A DNA stretch of 64,000 bases. It comes from Thermopolyspora sp040678635 (GTDB lineage Bacteria > Actinomycetota > Actinomycetes > Streptosporangiales > Streptosporangiaceae). The translations under genes were made by a program, and so were the position numbers. The notes under the pieces were generated by a model that ran no database searches, was not told where the DNA came from, and worked only from the letters and a program-made list of their open reading frames with translations. The stretch covers positions 310,001-374,000 of the forward strand of contig NZ_JBFATZ010000001.1 in assembly GCF_040678635.1 (NCBI RefSeq). Reading direction: 5' to 3'. Shown one piece after another: positions 7,178 through 16,633 of this stretch; the first letter of the stretch is position 1; every line of letters begins with the position of its first letter.

Positions 7178-9202
7178 ATGCTGCTGATCTCAATGCCGGA
7201 AATTGCCCGGCTGGCGAACGTTGGGCGTCCCTCGGTATCCACCTGGCGCCGCCGTCATAAGGACTTTCCGTCTCCCGCGACGACGACCCCCCAGCCTCTC
7301 TTCGTCGCCCGTGAGATCGCCGACTGGTTGGTCTCCAGCGGGCGTGCCGACAGGAGCCGGGTTGAGGCCGAACTCGCGCTTCACACCTTGGCGAGCCTGG
7401 GACGGACTCGTCCGGCTCGGGACCTCTTCGCGTCGATCACCGCTCTTCTTTGCCTCCATCACCTGGACGGCATGCCGCTTCGCGAGGATGACCTTGACGA
7501 GCGCGCCCGGAGTGCCGACCCCGACGATGAGTTTCTCCTGTCCGAGGTCTCGCACGCGCACGGCCTCGCCTCACTGGCCGACAGCCTCATCGAGGCCGCG
7601 TGGGACGTTCGCCAGGCGTTCGAGTGGTTCATGGCCCAGCGGGAACGTTTGGGGGCGGCCGACCTCTACGCCCAGGCCGTCAAGCCCGAGTTGGCCGAGA
7701 TGATCGCAGGCTTGTCGGGCGCGGCGGAGCACGCCGCGCACGCCATCTCCGTCACCGTCGCCGATCCATCCGCCGGACCGGGCGATCTGCTGGCGGCCGT
7801 GGCCGGGCAACTGGGGGAGGAATGCCTACCGAGTTTCCACGCCACCGATCCCGACTCCTATCTGTCGCGCCTGCTGCGACGTCGGCTGATCGTCAGCGGC
7901 GTGGAACCCGACGAGATCGCACTCGGCGACGACCTCATCGAGAACGCGGAAATCGTGGTCACCCAGATCCCCTACCGCCCCGGCGAGGAACGCTCGCCGA
8001 TCGTCGCGCTGGAGGCGGTCGACGATGTCTATGTACGGCTTCCGCTCGACGCGACGGCCGTGATCCTCGGCCCGGCGGACGCGTTGACCGGCCCGCTCAA
8101 ACCACGGTCCGACGCCGCGAACCTGCGTGACAAACTCCTGGCGAGCGGCGTGGTCGAAGCGATCATCCGGTTGCCGGGCGGGCTCGTGCCGTTCCGGCCC
8201 GGCTATGAGACGGCGCTGTGGGTGCTCAGACGCGGCGGCGAACAGTCGAAGCGGGTTCTCGTCGCGGACATCTCCGACCAGACCCTGACCCCCGAGCTCT
8301 CGAAAATCCTGATCGAAGATGTGGTGACGTGGCGTCGCCCCGGCTACAACCCCGACGCCCGCTCCCGCGAGCTCGCCTGGCCGGTCCAGGTCGCCGAGTT
8401 GACGGGGGACGCCGGCCAGGGCGGTTTCCTCGTGCGGAAGCCGAGGCCGAGCGCTCGGCAGGTGCTGGAGGTGGTGCCCGCTCGCATCGCTCGCGCGCAC
8501 CACATAGAAGCCGAGTTGTCACAGCTCGCGCTCCGCGACCGGTCCCCGATTCACGGGAACCTCTCGCAACGGCGCACCCGCCCGCGCACCACGGCGACCA
8601 TCGCCCAGCTGATCGACCTCGGCGGCCTGCGCGTGATCAACGGATCCCGGGGTCTGCCCTCGTCCCCCATGACAGAGCACGGCAGATATCGGGTCGTCGG
8701 TGTTCCCGAGCTGACCGGGGAGGACCGAGGGCTGGGCGTCGACTGGACCAGGGTCCTGGGCGGGGACAAAGGTGTCGCCGACCGCCTGCGGCGACGCCGT
8801 ACCCGGCCGGGCGACGTCATCGTGACCACTTCGCCCCGGCTGGCCGTCCACATCGACCACGAGGGGAACTCGATGGCCGAGTTCCCGGCCCGGGTCCTGC
8901 GCATCCACAGGAATGAGCGGCAACTCACCCCGCATGTCCTCGCGGCGCTGCTCAGCCACGCGCCCGCGACCGAACGCTCGGCGGGAGCCGTACGGGCCAG
9001 AAAGCTGGAGGACATCGAGATCCCGCTCCTGCCGCCGGAGGAGGTCACTAGTCTTGACGCGCTGCTGCGCGAGATGGACCGGCGGCGGCGTACGGCCCAG
9101 GCCGAACTGGACGCGCTAGACGAGCTTGGCCGGATCATCCTGACCGGCCTCGGCGACGGAACGATGATGCTCACCCCCAGGAGTCAGATTGCCACCCCGT
9201 AA
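7178..9202 (+). CDS. HTH / N6-adenine methyltransferase-like / specificity-like fusion protein with altered catalytic motifs
   Basis: The ATG at 7178 has GAGGAGGT 7 nt upstream, giving 674 aa. Residues 1-50 form a helix-turn-helix ('MPEIARLANVGRPSVSTWRRRHKDFP'). A gamma-type N6-methyltransferase-like core spans about 190-430: motif I is 'DPSAGPGDLL' (about 196; normally DPxCGSG), and the motif IV position reads 'VVTQIPY' (262-266) where active enzymes have NPPY/F. The C-terminal 200 residues look like a type I specificity-subunit target-recognition domain ending in a helix ('IEIPLLPPEEVTSLDALLREMD'). The 3' end overlaps hsdM by 14 nt. It is probably a DNA-binding, catalytically impaired or reprogrammed methyltransferase that regulates or assists the R-M system; this is inference. 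Confidence 0.75.
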   Translation: MLLISMPEIARLANVGRPSVSTWRRRHKDFPSPATTTPQPLFVAREIADWLVSSGRADRSRVEAELALHTLASLGRTRPARDLFASITALLCLHHLDGMPLREDDLDERARSADPDDEFLLSEVSHAHGLASLADSLIEAAWDVRQAFEWFMAQRERLGAADLYAQAVKPELAEMIAGLSGAAEHAAHAISVTVADPSAGPGDLLAAVAGQLGEECLPSFHATDPDSYLSRLLRRRLIVSGVEPDEIALGDDLIENAEIVVTQIPYRPGEERSPIVALEAVDDVYVRLPLDATAVILGPADALTGPLKPRSDAANLRDKLLASGVVEAIIRLPGGLVPFRPGYETALWVLRRGGEQSKRVLVADISDQTLTPELSKILIEDVVTWRRPGYNPDARSRELAWPVQVAELTGDAGQGGFLVRKPRPSARQVLEVVPARIARAHHIEAELSQLALRDRSPIHGNLSQRRTRPRTTATIAQLIDLGGLRVINGSRGLPSSPMTEHGRYRVVGVPELTGEDRGLGVDWTRVLGGDKGVADRLRRRRTRPGDVIVTTSPRLAVHIDHEGNSMAEFPARVLRIHRNERQLTPHVLAALLSHAPATERSAGAVRARKLEDIEIPLLPPEEVTSLDALLREMDRRRRTAQAELDALDELGRIILTGLGDGTMMLTPRSQIATP

Positions 9203-10802
9203 GAAGAACTCCGGCCAGGGCGAACTCCCCGGCATGCGAACCATGGCCGACCTGCGCGAGACCCTGTGGAAGGCCGCGGACAAACTGCGCGGCTCCATGG
9301 ACGCCGCGCAGTACAAGGACTTCGTTCTCGGCCTGGTCTTCCTGAAGTACATCTCCGACGCCTTCGACGAGCGCAGGGGGCAGATCCGGGAGGAGATCCT
9401 CGCCGACGGCATTCCCGAGACGCAGCTCGACGCCTTCCTCGACGACATCGACGAATACCGTGGCCACGGAGTTTTCTGGGTGCCCGAGGCGGCGCGCTGG
9501 TCCTACCTCGCTGCCAACGCCAAGAGCGCCGGCATCGGTCGGCTGCTCGATGGCGCGATGCAGGCCATCATGGACGAGAACCCGCCGCTCAAGGGCGTGC
9601 TCGCCAAGATCTTCAACCGGGAGGGCGTCGACCAGCGGCGCCTCGGCGAACTGGTCGACTTGATCAGTGATGCTCGCTTCACCGGCCATGGTGACCGTTC
9701 GGCACGGGACGTGCTCGGTGAGGTCTACGAGTACTTCCTGGAGAAGTTCGCCCGAGCCGAGGGCAAGCGTGGCGGCGAGTTCTACACCCCCTCCAGCGTC
9801 GTACGGCTCCTGGTCGAGATGCTGGAGCCGTACGAGGGACGCATCTACGACCCCTGCTGCGGCTCAGGCGGCATGTTCGTCCAAGCCGAGAAGTTCGTCG
9901 AGGCGCACCGCGGCAAGAACCACCGGACCGACCTCGCCGTCTACGGCCAAGAGGCCAACGAGCGCACCTGGCGCCTGGCCAAGATGAACCTCGCCATCCA
10001 CGGCATCGGCGCCGACCTCTCCTCGTCCTGGGCCGACACCTTCCACTCCGACCGCCACCCCGATCTCAAGGCCGACTACATCCTGGCCAACCCCCCCTTC
10101 AACATGTCCGACTGGCACCGCGTCGCCGACGACCCCCGCTGGCGCTTCGGTACGCCTCCGGCCGGAAACGCCAACTTCGCCTGGATGCAGCACATCATCT
10201 CCAAGCTTGGGGAGCGTGGCGTCGCCGGCGTCGTGATGGCGAACGGATCGATGGCGTCCAGGCAATCGGGGGAAGGGGATATCCGGAGAAAACTCGTCGA
10301 GCACGACGTTGTGGCATGCATGGTCGCGCTTCCCCCACAGCTCTTCCGAACCACGCAGATTCCGGCTTGTTTGTGGATTTTCGCCAAGGATAAGAGCGGG
10401 CGGGAAGGTAAACACGACCGACGCGGTCAGATTCTATTTATCGACGCTCGGAATATGGGCTCAATGGTGGACCGGACCGAGCGGGTGCTCACTGATGAGG
10501 ACATTGCACTCGTCTCGAATACCTACCACGCCTGGTTGGGTGTAACTTCCGCCCGCGCAGCCGGGAGAATTTATAAGGATGTTCCTGGATTCTGTTACTC
10601 CGCCACGAAGGAGAAGGTCAGTGAGCAGGACTACGTGCTCACTCCCGGCCGGTATGTGGGTACCGTTGAAGCCGAGGACGCAGACGGCGAGCCGATCGTC
10701 GAGAAAGTTGAGCGCTTGACTGCGGAACTACTCGCTCACTTCGACGAGTCTGCGCGACTAGAAAAGGTTGTTCGTCGGAGCCTGGAGCGCATTGATGTCT
10801 GA
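9189..10802 (+). CDS. hsdM: type I restriction-modification system, DNA methyltransferase subunit HsdM
   Basis: This 537-aa protein starts at TTG with CAGGAG just upstream. An HsdM_N helical domain covers about 15-150 ('LRETLWKAADKLRGSMDAAQYKDFVLGLVFLKYISD'), followed by the N6-adenine methyltransferase domain with SAM motif I 'DPCCGSGGM' (about 221) and catalytic motif IV 'NPPF' (301-304). It transfers methyl groups to adenine in the sequence chosen by HsdS, in an M2S complex. The start lies inside the preceding gene and its stop overlaps hsdS by 8 nt. All key motifs are present, so it should be active. Confidence 0.95.
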   Translation: MPPRKKNSGQGELPGMRTMADLRETLWKAADKLRGSMDAAQYKDFVLGLVFLKYISDAFDERRGQIREEILADGIPETQLDAFLDDIDEYRGHGVFWVPEAARWSYLAANAKSAGIGRLLDGAMQAIMDENPPLKGVLAKIFNREGVDQRRLGELVDLISDARFTGHGDRSARDVLGEVYEYFLEKFARAEGKRGGEFYTPSSVVRLLVEMLEPYEGRIYDPCCGSGGMFVQAEKFVEAHRGKNHRTDLAVYGQEANERTWRLAKMNLAIHGIGADLSSSWADTFHSDRHPDLKADYILANPPFNMSDWHRVADDPRWRFGTPPAGNANFAWMQHIISKLGERGVAGVVMANGSMASRQSGEGDIRRKLVEHDVVACMVALPPQLFRTTQIPACLWIFAKDKSGREGKHDRRGQILFIDARNMGSMVDRTERVLTDEDIALVSNTYHAWLGVTSARAAGRIYKDVPGFCYSATKEKVSEQDYVLTPGRYVGTVEAEDADGEPIVEKVERLTAELLAHFDESARLEKVVRRSLERIDV

Positions 10803-11877
10803 TTGGGAGACTTTCCTTCTGGGGAATGTGACGGTGAACTATGACGCGCGGCGAGTCCCGGTTGCGGGAGCCGATAGAAGACCTGGCCCATATCCTTATT
10901 ATGGAGCTTCGGGGGTTGTCGATTACGTCGACGGATATCTTTTCGATGGCGACTATCTGCTTATATCGGAAGATGGAGAAAATCTGAGAACCCGGAAAAC
11001 TCCGATCGCCTTTATGGTCTCAGGAAAATTCTGGGTCAATAACCACGCACATGTAGTTCAGGGGAACGAATATGCGAACACTCGCTACCTGTCCTACGTG
11101 TTATCTGGGACCGATATATCGGGCTATATAACGGGATCCACGCAGCCGAAGCTGACCCGGTCGGCACTGGATAGGATCACAATCCGGCTACCGGAGCGGT
11201 CGTACCAGGATGCTGTAGTCGAGGTGCTGGGCGCGATTGACGACAAGATCGCCGTAAATGGCCTCGCGATCGCTACCTCGAAGAAATTGCTGCAGGCTAA
11301 GTTTGATGGTTTAAGGTGCCTTGACGGGGGGAGAGTGACGGAATTGAGGCACATTATCGAACTGAAGTATGGCAAGGCGCTAAAGGTGGGAGATCGAGTG
11401 CATGGGAAAGTTCCCGTCTATGGCGGTAACGGTGTGTCGGGGCTGCATGATTTCGCGCTTGTAGAGGGGCCAGGAATTATTATTGGCAGAAAGGGGGCAA
11501 ATGCGGGGTCTGTTTCCTGGTCTCAGGAAGGGTTCTGGCCTATCGATACAGCTTTTTATGTGTCGCCACTAACTGAAGTTTATCCGATGGAGTTCCTGTT
11601 CTTCCTTCTCGGCTCTGTCGACCTTCGGGGCAGGGTGGGTGATTCTGCAATTCCGGGACTGAACCGGGATGCTGCTCTTTCGCTGAAAGTCGAGCTTCCG
11701 AGCGTAGAGGTGGCCTGCGCCTTCACTGAATTCTCGAGGCCGCTCATGGGCCTTCAGCACCAGTTGGCTCGCGAATCAGAAAGTTTGGCCGAACTTCGAG
11801 ACACCTTGCTGCCGAAGCTCATATCGGGACAGGTCCGCGTCAGGGATGCAGAGAAGCTGGCGGAGGAGGCAACATGA
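10795..11877 (+). CDS. hsdS: type I restriction-modification system, specificity subunit HsdS
   Basis: The 360-aa protein has two target-recognition regions (about 1-130 and 185-320), each followed by a conserved helical spacer ('LPERSYQDAVVEVLGAIDDKIAVN' and 'AREsESLAELRDTLLPKLISGQ' type). It selects the bipartite DNA target for HsdM and HsdR. The ATG overlaps the hsdM stop by 8 nt. Base composition is clearly lower in G+C than the neighbours, and it carries two rare TTA leucine codons (11101 and 11311), which suggests recent exchange of the recognition gene. The recognition sequence cannot be read from the protein. Confidence 0.93.
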   Translation: MSDWETFLLGNVTVNYDARRVPVAGADRRPGPYPYYGASGVVDYVDGYLFDGDYLLISEDGENLRTRKTPIAFMVSGKFWVNNHAHVVQGNEYANTRYLSYVLSGTDISGYITGSTQPKLTRSALDRITIRLPERSYQDAVVEVLGAIDDKIAVNGLAIATSKKLLQAKFDGLRCLDGGRVTELRHIIELKYGKALKVGDRVHGKVPVYGGNGVSGLHDFALVEGPGIIIGRKGANAGSVSWSQEGFWPIDTAFYVSPLTEVYPMEFLFFLLGSVDLRGRVGDSAIPGLNRDAALSLKVELPSVEVACAFTEFSRPLMGLQHQLARESESLAELRDTLLPKLISGQVRVRDAEKLAEEAT

Positions 11878-12947
11878 GTGACTCTGACGGAGGTTTTGTT
11901 CTCTACCGCACCGAGGACGGGCGCTCCCATATCCAGTTCCGCGCAGTCGGCGGGACGGTATGGCTGTCGCAGGCTCAGATGGCCGAGCTGTTCGACACGG
12001 GTGTGCCGAACATCAACAAGCACATCGCGTCGATCCTTGACGACGGGGAGCTCACCAACGCAACTATTTCCCAACAGGAAATAGTTCGAATGGAGGGTTC
12101 ACGGCGGGTTCGCCGTGAGGTGCAGGTCTACAACCTCGACATGATCCTCGCAGTCGGGTACCGGGTTCGTTCACCGCGCGGTATCCAGTTCCGGACCTGG
12201 GCGACGACCGTGCTCCGGGACTACCTCGTCAAGGGATTCGCCCTTAACGATGAGCGGCTCAAGGACCCCGGCGGCTTCGACTACTTCGACGAGCTGCTGG
12301 AGCGGATCCGGGAGATCCGTGCCTCGGAGAAGCGGTTCTACCAGAAGATCCGGGATCTGTTCGCTGCTACGAGCGTCGACTACGAGGGCACCTCCGAGAC
12401 GGCCCGGACCTTTTTCGCGACCGTCCAGAACAAGCTGATCTACGCGGTGACCGGCTGCACGGCGGCCGAGATGATCGTCAAGCGGGCGGACGCGGCGAAG
12501 CCCAACATGGGGCTGACCTCGTGGAAGGGGTCACGGGTCAGGAAGGACGACGTGGTGGTGTCCAAGAACTACCTGGATTCCGAGGAGATTGCCACGTTGA
12601 ACATGCTGACCACCCAGTTTCTGGACTTCGCCGAGCTGCGGACCAGGAGGCGGCAGCAGATCTCGATGGCCGATTGGGTGATCGCGACTGACCGGTTCAT
12701 TGAGATGAACGACATGCCGGTGCTCGCCGGGGCCGGTTCCGTCTCCGCCGATGCGGCCAGGGCGATCGCGCACGAGCGATTCCTCGATTTCGACGCGCAG
12801 CGCCGTGAACTGGAGGCCGCGCGCGCTGAGACCGAAGCCCTGCGCGAGGAGCGGGACCTGTTCGCACAGGTATACCCGGATGCGATCGACGAGCTTGAGC
12901 GGCTTGACGATGACAGAGACGAAGGACGTCATGAAGGATCTGTCTGA
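11874..12947 (+). CDS. rhuM: RhuM-family protein encoded within the hsd operon
   Basis: The 357-aa protein starts in an ATGA overlap with the hsdS stop. Its N-terminal 'GGTVWLSQAQMAELFDTGVPNINKHIASIL' is a Bro/KilA-like DNA-binding-type helix region typical of RhuM proteins, followed by 'NLDMILAVGYRVRSPRGIQFRTWAT' and a C-terminal helical/coiled segment ending in an acidic tail. RhuM was named from a Salmonella pathogenicity island, and its function is unknown; it is frequently found between type I R-M genes. It overlaps hsdR by 38 nt, so translation of S, RhuM and R is coupled. Confidence 0.88.
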   Translation: MSDSDGGFVLYRTEDGRSHIQFRAVGGTVWLSQAQMAELFDTGVPNINKHIASILDDGELTNATISQQEIVRMEGSRRVRREVQVYNLDMILAVGYRVRSPRGIQFRTWATTVLRDYLVKGFALNDERLKDPGGFDYFDELLERIREIRASEKRFYQKIRDLFAATSVDYEGTSETARTFFATVQNKLIYAVTGCTAAEMIVKRADAAKPNMGLTSWKGSRVRKDDVVVSKNYLDSEEIATLNMLTTQFLDFAELRTRRRQQISMADWVIATDRFIEMNDMPVLAGAGSVSADAARAIAHERFLDFDAQRRELEAARAETEALREERDLFAQVYPDAIDELERLDDDRDEGRHEGSV

Positions 12948-15900
12948 GGCTCAGTGGGAAGCGCTCGCCCTGGACATCCTGGGCGAGCTGGGATGGCGTC
13001 CGGTCTCAGGAATCTCGCTCAACCCGGGGTCGGGGGAACGGGCGTCGTGGTCGGAGCTGATCCTCCGGGGTCGGCTCCGTGAGGCGATCGTGAAGCTCAA
13101 CCCGGAGCTGCCGCCATCGGTGGTGGAGGACGCGCTCCAGCGAGTCGTGTCCCCGGCCTCACAGCATGGCATCGCCGAGAACAAGCGGATCCACGACTAC
13201 ATGGTCGGGCGGGACAGCGGCCTTCGGATCACCTACACCGATGGGCAAGGGATCGAGCGCACTCCGACGATCCGGCTGATCGACCTGCGGGAGCCGTACG
13301 ACAACGACTTTGTCGTGGCGAACCAGGTGACGGTCCGACAGGGCGAGCACCATCGCCGATTCGACATCGTGCTGTTCTGCAACGGGCTGCCGGTCGCGGT
13401 CGTCGAGCTGAAGAAGGCCGGGGCCGAAGGGGCGGATCTGCGCGGGGCGCACGCGCAGCTCATGCGGTATGTCGCGGAGTTCCCGCTGGCGTTCAGCGCC
13501 ACCGTGGCCGGCGTGGTCAGCGATGGGATCACGGCGGCGTACGGCACACCGTTCACGCCGTTCGAGCATTTCACACGGTGGAACGTCGACGATAAGGGCG
13601 AGAAGGTCACCGATCGACTGGACGCGGACGAGAATCTCCCGCTCAACCTTCTTCTGCACGGGCTGTTCGATCAGGAGCGGTTCGTCAAGCTCGTCGACGG
13701 CTATGTCACCTTCGCCCATGGCAAGAGCGGCTTGATCAAGCGGATTGCCAAGCCCCATCAGTATTTCGTGGTGGAGGAGGCGGTGGTTCGAACCGTCGAG
13801 GCGGTGCGGACCAACGGCCTGGGCGGGGTGGTCTGGCACACCCAGGGCTCCGGGAAGTCCATGGAGATGGAGCTGTACGCCAACCAGGTGATGCGGCACC
13901 CGGCCCTCGGCAATCCGACGATTCTCGTGCTCACCGACCGGACCGACCTGGACGACCAGCTCTGGGGCACGTTCGCCGCGAGCGAGTTGCTTCCTGAGAA
14001 GGCGGTGCAGGCGTCCACCCGCGAGGAGCTCCGGGCCGAACTCACGGGGCGGACCTACGGCGGGATCATCTTCTCCACGTTGCAGAAGTTCGGAAAGACC
14101 AAGGCGGAGAAGGAGGCGGGTGCCAAGCATCCGCTGCTCTCGGACCGTAACAACATCGTCGTGATCGTCGATGAGGCTCATCGGAGCCACTACGACGACC
14201 TGGACGGATACGCCCGGCACCTGCGGGACGCCCTGCCGCACGCCACGATGATCGCGTTCACCGGCACGCCGATCTCGAAAGAGGACCGCAACACCCGGCA
14301 GGTCTTCGGCGACTACATTCGCCCGATCTACGACCTCACCCGGGCGGTGGACGACGGCACCACGGTCCCGGTGTACTACGAGAGCAGGCTCATTCCGGTG
14401 ACCTTGCCGGCGGACGTCGACCCCGACGAGATCGACGAACGTGCCGACGAGGCCATGGCCGGCATGGACGACTCGGAGAAGGAGCGTATCCGGCGGAACG
14501 TCCAGGTCATCAATGCCGTGTACGGCGCTGATGACCGGGTGCGGACCCTGGCTGAGGATATCGTCGCGCACTGGGACGAGCGCGCGACGCAGATGGAGAA
14601 GTTCATCGGGGTACGCGGTAAGGCGATGATCGTCTGTGCCACGCGGGAGATCTGCGCCGATGTCTACGACCGAATTATCAGCTTAAAGCGTGACTGGCAC
14701 ACGGATGATGACGCCACCGGGAAGATCAAGGCGGTCTACACCGGAAGCAGCAAGGACACCGCGAAGGTCGCCAAGCACGTCCGGCGCAAGTCGCAGGTGA
14801 GCGCCATCCAGGCCCGGATGAAGAACCCGGACGACGGACTGGAGATCGTGATCGTCCAGTCGATGTGGCTGACCGGCTTCGACGCCCCGCCGCTGCACAC
14901 GCTGTATGTCGACCGTCCGATGAAGGACGCCCAGCTCATGCAGACCCTCGCCCGCGTCAACCGTAGATTCCGCGGCAAGCAGGACGGCCTGCTCGTCGGG
15001 TACGCCCCGCTCAGCGACAACCTCATGAGGGCGATCGCGGAGTACACCGACGAAGATCGGCAGCGCCAACCGCTGGGGCGTGACATCGATCGCGCGGTGG
15101 ACGAGGTGAAGAACCAGCACGCCGTCATCGAGGGCATTCTGCACGGCTACCCGTGGCGCAGGCGACTGGCCGCCAGATCACCTAAGGCGTTCATCCACGC
15201 CGTGACCGGAGCCGTCGAGTTTCTGCGCAATCCCGCCAACACCCCGCCGGACGCGGAACACCCGCTGGGTGCACGGTTCACCAGGGCCGCGACCAAGTTG
15301 GAACGGCTCTGGGCGCTCTGCTCCCGTTCCACGGACCTGAGCGACTTCCGCGACGATATCGCGTTCTTCGTGGCGGTCCGAGTCTGGATGGCCAAGTTCG
15401 ACGCCGAGGAGCGCCGGGCCCGCGGTCTGCCCATCCCCGCTGACGTCGAGCTCTACCTGCGCCAGTTGACCGCGAGCGCGATCGAGGCCGACGGGGTCAC
15501 CGACATCTATGCCGCGGCTGGCATCGACAGGCCGAACCTCTCAACCCTCAATGACGACTTCATCCGGCGCATGCGTCAGGCGCGCAATCCTCACTTGGCC
15601 ATCGAGGCGCTACGCCGGCTCATCGAGGGCAAGATGCGAGAGGTCACCCGAAACAACATCGTCCGGCAGCAGAGCTTCAGTGACAAGCTGATGGAACTCA
15701 TGCGCAAGTACACCAACCAGAACCTCACCGCCGCGCAGATCATCGAAGAGCTTGTACGGCTTGCCCGGGATGTCGCGACCGACGCCGACCGAGGCAAGAA
15801 CTTCAATCCAGAGCTCAACCCGGACGAGTTGGCGTTCTACGACGCGGTTGCCGCCAATGAGTCGGCCGTGTCGGTGATGGGTGAAGGAAAACTGGCGGAC

Positions 15901-16098
15901 ATCGCACGCGACCTGGTCAGGATCGTGAAGAAGGACGTGAAGACCGACTGGGTGTACCGCGATGACGTGCGAGCCAAGGTCCGTTCGACCATCAAGCGGC
16001 TCCTGGCCAGGCACGGCTACCCGCCGGACGCGCAGCAGGAGGCGATCGCGCTCGTCATCAGCCAAATGGAGACAATCGCTGCAGAGCACACGAAGTAG
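12910..16098 (+). CDS. hsdR: type I restriction-modification system, endonuclease/translocase subunit HsdR
   Basis: The 1062-aa protein has the expected order. An N-terminal PD-(D/E)xK nuclease is formed by Asp152 ('RFDIVLF') and Glu166-Leu-Lys168 ('VELKKAG'). An SF2 translocase follows with Walker A 'GSGKS' (313-317), DEAH (421-424) and 'FTGTP', then a helical C-terminal HsdM/HsdS-binding part. It cleaves unmethylated DNA after ATP-driven translocation. I use the ATG at 12910; ATG 12931, with AAGGA 4 nt upstream, is equally possible. It ends the operon; no terminator hairpin was found after it. Confidence 0.95.
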   Translation: MTETKDVMKDLSEAQWEALALDILGELGWRPVSGISLNPGSGERASWSELILRGRLREAIVKLNPELPPSVVEDALQRVVSPASQHGIAENKRIHDYMVGRDSGLRITYTDGQGIERTPTIRLIDLREPYDNDFVVANQVTVRQGEHHRRFDIVLFCNGLPVAVVELKKAGAEGADLRGAHAQLMRYVAEFPLAFSATVAGVVSDGITAAYGTPFTPFEHFTRWNVDDKGEKVTDRLDADENLPLNLLLHGLFDQERFVKLVDGYVTFAHGKSGLIKRIAKPHQYFVVEEAVVRTVEAVRTNGLGGVVWHTQGSGKSMEMELYANQVMRHPALGNPTILVLTDRTDLDDQLWGTFAASELLPEKAVQASTREELRAELTGRTYGGIIFSTLQKFGKTKAEKEAGAKHPLLSDRNNIVVIVDEAHRSHYDDLDGYARHLRDALPHATMIAFTGTPISKEDRNTRQVFGDYIRPIYDLTRAVDDGTTVPVYYESRLIPVTLPADVDPDEIDERADEAMAGMDDSEKERIRRNVQVINAVYGADDRVRTLAEDIVAHWDERATQMEKFIGVRGKAMIVCATREICADVYDRIISLKRDWHTDDDATGKIKAVYTGSSKDTAKVAKHVRRKSQVSAIQARMKNPDDGLEIVIVQSMWLTGFDAPPLHTLYVDRPMKDAQLMQTLARVNRRFRGKQDGLLVGYAPLSDNLMRAIAEYTDEDRQRQPLGRDIDRAVDEVKNQHAVIEGILHGYPWRRRLAARSPKAFIHAVTGAVEFLRNPANTPPDAEHPLGARFTRAATKLERLWALCSRSTDLSDFRDDIAFFVAVRVWMAKFDAEERRARGLPIPADVELYLRQLTASAIEADGVTDIYAAAGIDRPNLSTLNDDFIRRMRQARNPHLAIEALRRLIEGKMREVTRNNIVRQQSFSDKLMELMRKYTNQNLTAAQIIEELVRLARDVATDADRGKNFNPELNPDELAFYDAVAANESAVSVMGEGKLADIARDLVRIVKKDVKTDWVYRDDVRAKVRSTIKRLLARHGYPPDAQQEAIALVISQMETIAAEHTK

Positions 16099-16390
16099 CG
16101 CTCGTCTCGCTCCGGTTACCCGACGATGCGCGCGCTGCTGAATCACCACTCGCAGCGGTTCGGCGCGCATATACGCCTGAATGGTAATGGTTTCGGACGG
16201 TATAAATAGGGCATTTCTATCAGTCGAGATCGGTCCTCGTTGACTGACCGATGTGAGTCTCCTCCATGCCGCATCTGAACTGAACAAATTTCTACGGCAT
16301 TCGACGCTATGGTGTTGAGTGGCGTTAGTCAGACGTGGAGAGCTGCCTCACAGCCCCCTACCATTCGGCGAGCCATACGAGGAGACCGGT
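16099..16390. other. intergenic region with relatively AT-rich promoter-like sequence
   Basis: No gene was found. The right part (about 16180-16320) is markedly richer in A+T than its surroundings and probably contains the promoter of the following three-gene cassette, but no -35/-10 pair with ideal spacing stands out. Confidence 0.35.
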
Positions 16391-16633
16391 GTGGCCGATC
16401 CCAGTCGGGCGGACCTGCAAGCGGCGGTGGAGCGGATTCAGCGGTTGTCGGACGAGCACTGGTGGGCGCTCGACGCCACCTGCGGGCTGATGCGGAACCG
16501 GGCGTGGCTGGGCCCCAGCGGCGATCGGTTCGGGGCCGACGTGCACGCCCATCAGCGGACATTGCGTGAATGCCTGGCCAACGCCGTGGAAAGCGCCCGC
16601 GCCCGCCTGGCCGCGCTGCCGGAGAGGCCATGA
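16391..16633 (+). CDS. small helical WXG100-like protein
   Basis: GTG 16391 has GAGGAG upstream and gives 80 aa. The product is predicted all-helical ('DLQAAVERIQRLSDEHWWALDATCGLM' and 'RTLRECLANAVESARARLAAL') with a central turn 'RAWLGPSGDRFGADV' reminiscent of the Trp-x-Gly turn of WXG100 proteins, which are type VII secretion substrates or chaperones. Its stop overlaps the start of the next gene (ATGA), pointing to a co-produced pair. No ESX machinery gene lies in the window, so the secretion link is only structural resemblance. Confidence 0.7.
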   Translation: MADPSRADLQAAVERIQRLSDEHWWALDATCGLMRNRAWLGPSGDRFGADVHAHQRTLRECLANAVESARARLAALPERP

